Assembly (NCBI GenBank): GCA_946617595.1
Contig: CAMOKN010000256.1
Coordinates: 1-35,224, forward strand
DNA length: 35,224 nucleotides
Direction: 5' to 3'
DNA from: an uncultured Clostridia bacterium
GTDB taxonomy: Bacteria; Bacillota; Clostridia; Oscillospirales; Ruminococcaceae
The position numbers and the translations under genes are program-made. The notes under the pieces are model-generated. The model saw only the letters and a list, made by a program, of their open reading frames with translations, was not told where the DNA came from and made no database searches. Positions 32,688-35,224 of this stretch are shown in pieces (positions within the stretch are counted from its first letter, which is position 1; each line of letters opens with the position of its first letter).

Positions 32688-33143
32688 ATGCAGATATTCA
32701 TTGATGCCGACGGCTGTCCGGTAACTAAGATAGCCGCGCAGATCGCGTCAGAATATAATATCCCATGTACGGTCATCTGCGATACCGCGCATATCATTTC
32801 TATTCCGGGTGTGAACGCAGTAACTGTTGACAAGGGTGCTGACAGCGTGGATTTCAAGCTGGTCAACTTGATACAAAAAGGAGATATTGCGGTAACACAG
32901 GATTATGGTCTGGCGGCAATGTGCCTTTCAAAAGGCGCATTCGCTCTTCACCAGGACGGCAAGCAATATACAGAAGAAAATATCTCCGGATTGCTGGAAT
33001 TCCGGGCTGTTGCCAAAAAGATACGCAGAGCGGGCGGCAGACTGAAAGGCAGTCCTAAACGCTCACCCGAACAGGATAAGGCATTTGCGGCTTCGCTTCG
33101 TCAAATGATATTGGCATTGGCGCATTCCGACGATACAATATGA
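32688..33143 (+). CDS. YaiI/YqxD family protein (UPF0178, DUF188)
   Basis: This 151-residue cytoplasmic protein has the family hallmarks: MQIFIDADGCPV at the N-terminus, VDKGADSVDFKLVNLIQKGD in the middle and IAVTQDYGLAAMCLSKGAFA. The aspartates of IDADGCP, VDKGADSVD and TQDYGLA form a PIN-like acidic site, suggesting nuclease activity, though the family is not well characterised. AGGAGG-like CGGAGGG precedes the start by six bases. It lies 23 bases after the YciI-like gene. Confidence 0.93.
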   Translation: MQIFIDADGCPVTKIAAQIASEYNIPCTVICDTAHIISIPGVNAVTVDKGADSVDFKLVNLIQKGDIAVTQDYGLAAMCLSKGAFALHQDGKQYTEENISGLLEFRAVAKKIRRAGGRLKGSPKRSPEQDKAFAASLRQMILALAHSDDTI

Positions 33144-33181
33144 CCTTTCTGATAGAATTAATGAAAATGGTATGATCACAT

Positions 33182-34093
33182 ATGTTAAACACTACTCACA
33201 ACAAAGCATATTTTCATCTTCCGGGTCTGTTTGAATTCTACGACCTTTACAGTAAGTTTCTGCCACTGTACCGTGAGCACCGGGACTATTTCTATGACTG
33301 GTGCGAAATAGCATCTGTCTATGGTGCTCCGGCTGACTGTATCTGGGGCGGAGGACGTGCAGGATTCGGCGAATGTGAAGCTGAAGAGGTACTTGCACTT
33401 ATGAATGAATACAGTCTCTCTTCAAGGCTCACTTTCAGTAATTCGCTGTTAAAACCTGAAGATCTTACTGATAAAAAATGCAATGCCCTGTGTGAGCTTT
33501 TTGCCGGAAGCAAAGGCGTACAGAATGGTGTAATAATTCACTCAGATCTTTTGCTTGAACATATTAAAGAGAATTATTCCGATCTTTATTTCGTTTCCTC
33601 GACTACAAAGGTTCAGACTGATTTTGATCAGTTCTTAAAAGAAACAGACCGGATTGATTTTAAATATGTCGTTCCTGATTTCAGGCTGAATAAGCTGTAT
33701 GATAAGCTTGATACACTATCGCAGGCACAGAAAGATAAAGTCGAATTTCTGTGCAATGAGTGCTGTTCGTTTTACTGTAAAGACAGAAAGGCGTGCTATG
33801 AAAATGTAAGTCGGATAAATCTCGGAGAAAACATTCCTGACCATATCTGTATCGCACCTGATGCCAAGGACGGATATCGCTTTTCAAAAGCAATGAAAAA
33901 TCCCGGATTTATCGGTATTGATGACATCATCAACACATATCTGCCTCTCGGGTTTTCAAATTTCAAAATAGAAGGCAGAGGACTCGGAAGTGCCGTCAAT
34001 CTCGAATTTCTTCTTTATTATCTCACAAAGCCGGAATACCAGCTTACTGTACGTGAAGAGATCTATCTCGACAGCATGCTGGATCTGTTCTGA
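33182..34093 (+). CDS. Uncharacterised cysteine-cluster protein, weakly U32-like
   Basis: This 303-residue protein probably has a TIM-barrel pattern: repeated strand-helix units such as VIIHSDLLLEHIKENYSDLY, FVSSTTKVQTDFDQFLKET and FKYVVPDFRLNKLYDKL, then a cysteine cluster CNECCSFYCKDRKACYE (four or five Cys within 17 residues) near residue 190-206 and the late block GFSNFKIEGRGLGSAVNLEF. The cluster and the KIEGR-like motif recall peptidase U32-type proteins, which bind an iron-sulfur cluster. I do not recognise a named family. The start has no clear ribosome site, so it could lie elsewhere or be weakly translated. A stable stem-loop follows. Confidence 0.7.
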   Translation: MLNTTHNKAYFHLPGLFEFYDLYSKFLPLYREHRDYFYDWCEIASVYGAPADCIWGGGRAGFGECEAEEVLALMNEYSLSSRLTFSNSLLKPEDLTDKKCNALCELFAGSKGVQNGVIIHSDLLLEHIKENYSDLYFVSSTTKVQTDFDQFLKETDRIDFKYVVPDFRLNKLYDKLDTLSQAQKDKVEFLCNECCSFYCKDRKACYENVSRINLGENIPDHICIAPDAKDGYRFSKAMKNPGFIGIDDIINTYLPLGFSNFKIEGRGLGSAVNLEFLLYYLTKPEYQLTVREEIYLDSMLDLF

Positions 34094-34122
34094 GCGCCGC
34101 CTTGCTGCATAGAAGAACTGTC

Positions 34123-34218
34123 AGGGAGACATTTTTGGTTCTGCTGATTACTAATGGATATATCAGAACTTTGAAACCATCGGATTCATAGTTCTGATGC
34201 TCAAAAATATATCTCCCT
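34123..34218. repeat. Structured palindromic element after the Cys-cluster gene
   Basis: Outer arms GGGAGA-ATTTTTG (34124-34137) and CAAAAAT-TCTCCC (34202-34217) enclose ATCAGAACT/AGTTCTGAT (34162-34170 with 34190-34198). TCA flanks both outer ends, like a 3-bp target duplication. GTTCTG at 34138-34143 can compete for the same CAGAAC, giving two alternative folds. It may be the terminator of the plus-strand gene or a small mobile palindrome. Confidence 0.5.
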
Positions 34219-34282
34219 CATATTCTGCGGCATTGACTCAAACATCATTTCCACCACAGTTTCCGCAGATGTGGTATTGTCA

Positions 34283-34435
34283 TTACTCCTTCTTGACCTC
34301 GGCAAGACGTTTCTCGCTTATGTCACCGAAAAGGATCGTTGTTCCCGCTGCAACTCTGCGAAGTATCGCTGTTCCCATGCTGCCCGCGCCGAGAAGCACG
34401 GATACAGGTCTGTTTTCGTTTCTGTCAAAGATCAT
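34283..34435 (-). pseudogene. N-terminal stub of a short-chain dehydrogenase
   Basis: From ATG 34435 (GGAGG eight bases upstream) the 50-codon frame reads FDRNENRPVSVLLGAGSMGT AILRRVAAG and TILFGDISEKRLAEVKKE, then TAA. This is the NAD(P)-binding beta-alpha-beta unit of an SDR enzyme, with the glycine motif GAGSMGTA and the acidic residue after strand 2. The rest of the enzyme (about 200 residues with the Tyr-Lys site) is missing. It follows the aldo/keto reductase by 60 bases on the same strand. Confidence 0.75.
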
Positions 34436-34495
34436 TGTTTTGTCCTCCAAATCATATTTTTCTGTTGTTTCGTAAGCAGTTTCATATTCCCGATC

Positions 34496-35224
34496 TCAGT
34501 GTATCTTGTACATTCCGAGCGTTACCGCGTTCGTCATATCGTCCGGGTTGTGCGTACCTTTGCCCTTGTCCATAGAACGGATCACCGTCATATCCTCATC
34601 GGCAAGCTCGAAGTCGAAAATGTTTATGTTTTCACGGATATGCTGTTCGGAAGCTGCTTTCGGGATAGCTATGATACCCTCCTGCAAATGCCAGCGGAGT
34701 ATTATCTGCGCAACGCTCTTACCATATTTCTCCGCAAGCTGCACAAGCCGCTTATCGCCCAGCAGATCGCGGTTTGCGTGTCCGAGGGGATACCATGCCT
34801 GCACCCTTATGTTGTACTTATCGAGATATTCACGGAGCTTTTTCTGCTGACAGAACGGGTTGCATTCCATCTGGTTTACTACCGGCATTATCTCCATTTT
34901 CGGAATGAGCCTGTCGAGGAATTTTACAGTGTGGTTGCTTACACCGACAGACTTTATCTTTCCTGCACGGACGGCTTCTTCCATTGCTTTCCACGCTCCC
35001 GCGGTATCTCCGTAGGGCTGGTGCAGCAAGTACAAGTCCATATACTCCGTTCCGAGATTTTTAAGCGAGGTGTCGATCGCTTTTTTGGCAGCTTCATACC
35101 CGTAATCCTGAAGCCACAGTTTCGACTCGATATATATTTCCTCACGGGGAATACCGCTGTTTCTGACTGCCTTGCCCACATCGCTCTCATTCTGATATGC
35201 CGCTGCTGTATCTATAAGGCGGTA
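34496..35224 (-). CDS. Aldo/keto reductase (5' end outside the window)
   Basis: The frame is open from the window edge, reading YRLIDTAAAYQNESDVGKAV, so the true start lies beyond 35224. The tetrad of the family is visible: Asp in LIDTAAAY, Tyr in the same block, Lys in YIESKLW and His in LYLLHQPYGD. IKSVGVSNHTVKFLDRLI, VVNQMECNPF and the late IAIPKAASEQHIRENINIFD match the NADPH-binding parts of AKR5-type 2,5-diketo-gluconate reductases. These reduce carbonyls with NADPH; the substrate is not predictable. It ends with TGA at 34496-34498. Confidence 0.93.
   Translation of the reverse strand, partial: YRLIDTAAAYQNESDVGKAVRNSGIPREEIYIESKLWLQDYGYEAAKKAIDTSLKNLGTEYMDLYLLHQPYGDTAGAWKAMEEAVRAGKIKSVGVSNHTVKFLDRLIPKMEIMPVVNQMECNPFCQQKKLREYLDKYNIRVQAWYPLGHANRDLLGDKRLVQLAEKYGKSVAQIILRWHLQEGIIAIPKAASEQHIRENINIFDFELADEDMTVIRSMDKGKGTHNPDDMTNAVTLGMYKIH

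Noticed and set aside
34197-34575. Two plus-strand frames of 78-92 codons
   Set aside because: They are antisense to the SDR stub and the aldo/keto reductase, both of which have clear motifs.
1-35224. CRISPR array, tRNA, rRNA, prophage or sigma-factor gene
   Set aside because: No regularly spaced direct repeats, cloverleaf sequences, rRNA stretches, phage structural genes or sigma-factor motifs were seen on reading the window.

Overview
The window looks like a chromosomal accessory region of a low-to-mid G+C gut-type Firmicute, most likely a Ruminococcus-like member of the Clostridia. The grounds are strong AGGAGG-type ribosome binding sites, consensus TTGACA/TATAAT promoters, SpoIIE-family phosphatases, and many families typical of rumen and gut Clostridia. 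No rRNA, tRNA or CRISPR array was found.

Layout. (1) 1-1.7 kb is a scrapyard of mobile-element pieces: a serine recombinase tail, the middle of a relaxase, an unidentified C-terminal piece, a Swt1/HEPN-like fragment with an internal stop, and the N-terminal part of an IS transposase. (2) 1.74-2.06 kb holds no convincing gene but a deeply nested set of inverted repeats that looks like a structured RNA of about 220 nt. (3) 2.1-26.5 kb is a long run of minus-strand genes. In transcription order these are: condensation-fold acyltransferase, STAS, STAS, GT2-GH3 fusion, AMP-ligase fused to an RsbW-like domain, carboxylesterase, GT2, second condensation-fold acyltransferase, two-subunit ABC exporter, small-molecule kinase, membrane acyltransferase, glycogen-debranching enzyme, SpoIIE-type phosphatase, a broken duplicate of the debranching-enzyme tail, UDP-sugar pyrophosphorylase and a second SpoIIE-type phosphatase. 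Many junctions overlap by 4 bp (ATGA) or are under 30 bp, so large parts are operonic. A good promoter (24981-25009) precedes the STAS genes with a leader of about 260 nt. (4) 26.5-27.9 kb is repeat-rich and nearly gene-free, with a MITE-like palindrome, two copies of a dispersed repeat, a perfect 15-bp hairpin and a frameshifted small gene. (5) 27.9-35.2 kb carries single accessory genes (aminoglycoside nucleotidyltransferase-like, DinB-like, PfkB kinase fused to a TetR stub, a decayed hydrolase with its TetR regulator and paired operators, YciI-like, YaiI/UPF0178, a Cys-rich protein of unknown function, an SDR stub and an aldo/keto reductase cut by the window end).

The main candidate for a new system is region 3. 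It combines all the parts of a partner-switching circuit (two membrane SpoIIE/PP2C phosphatases, two STAS antagonists, one RsbW-like switch domain) with a biosynthesis and export cluster. The RsbW-like domain is not a free anti-sigma factor but the C-terminus of an acyl-adenylating enzyme, and no sigma factor gene is visible. My inference is that partner switching controls the enzyme directly, or its assembly with partners, in the making and export of an acylated, probably sugar-containing metabolite. The adenylating enzyme, GH3 domain, two condensation-fold acyltransferases, a membrane acyltransferase and two glycosyltransferases would build it, the UDP-sugar pyrophosphorylase and debranching enzyme would supply sugar, and the ABC pair would export it. 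The product is unknown.
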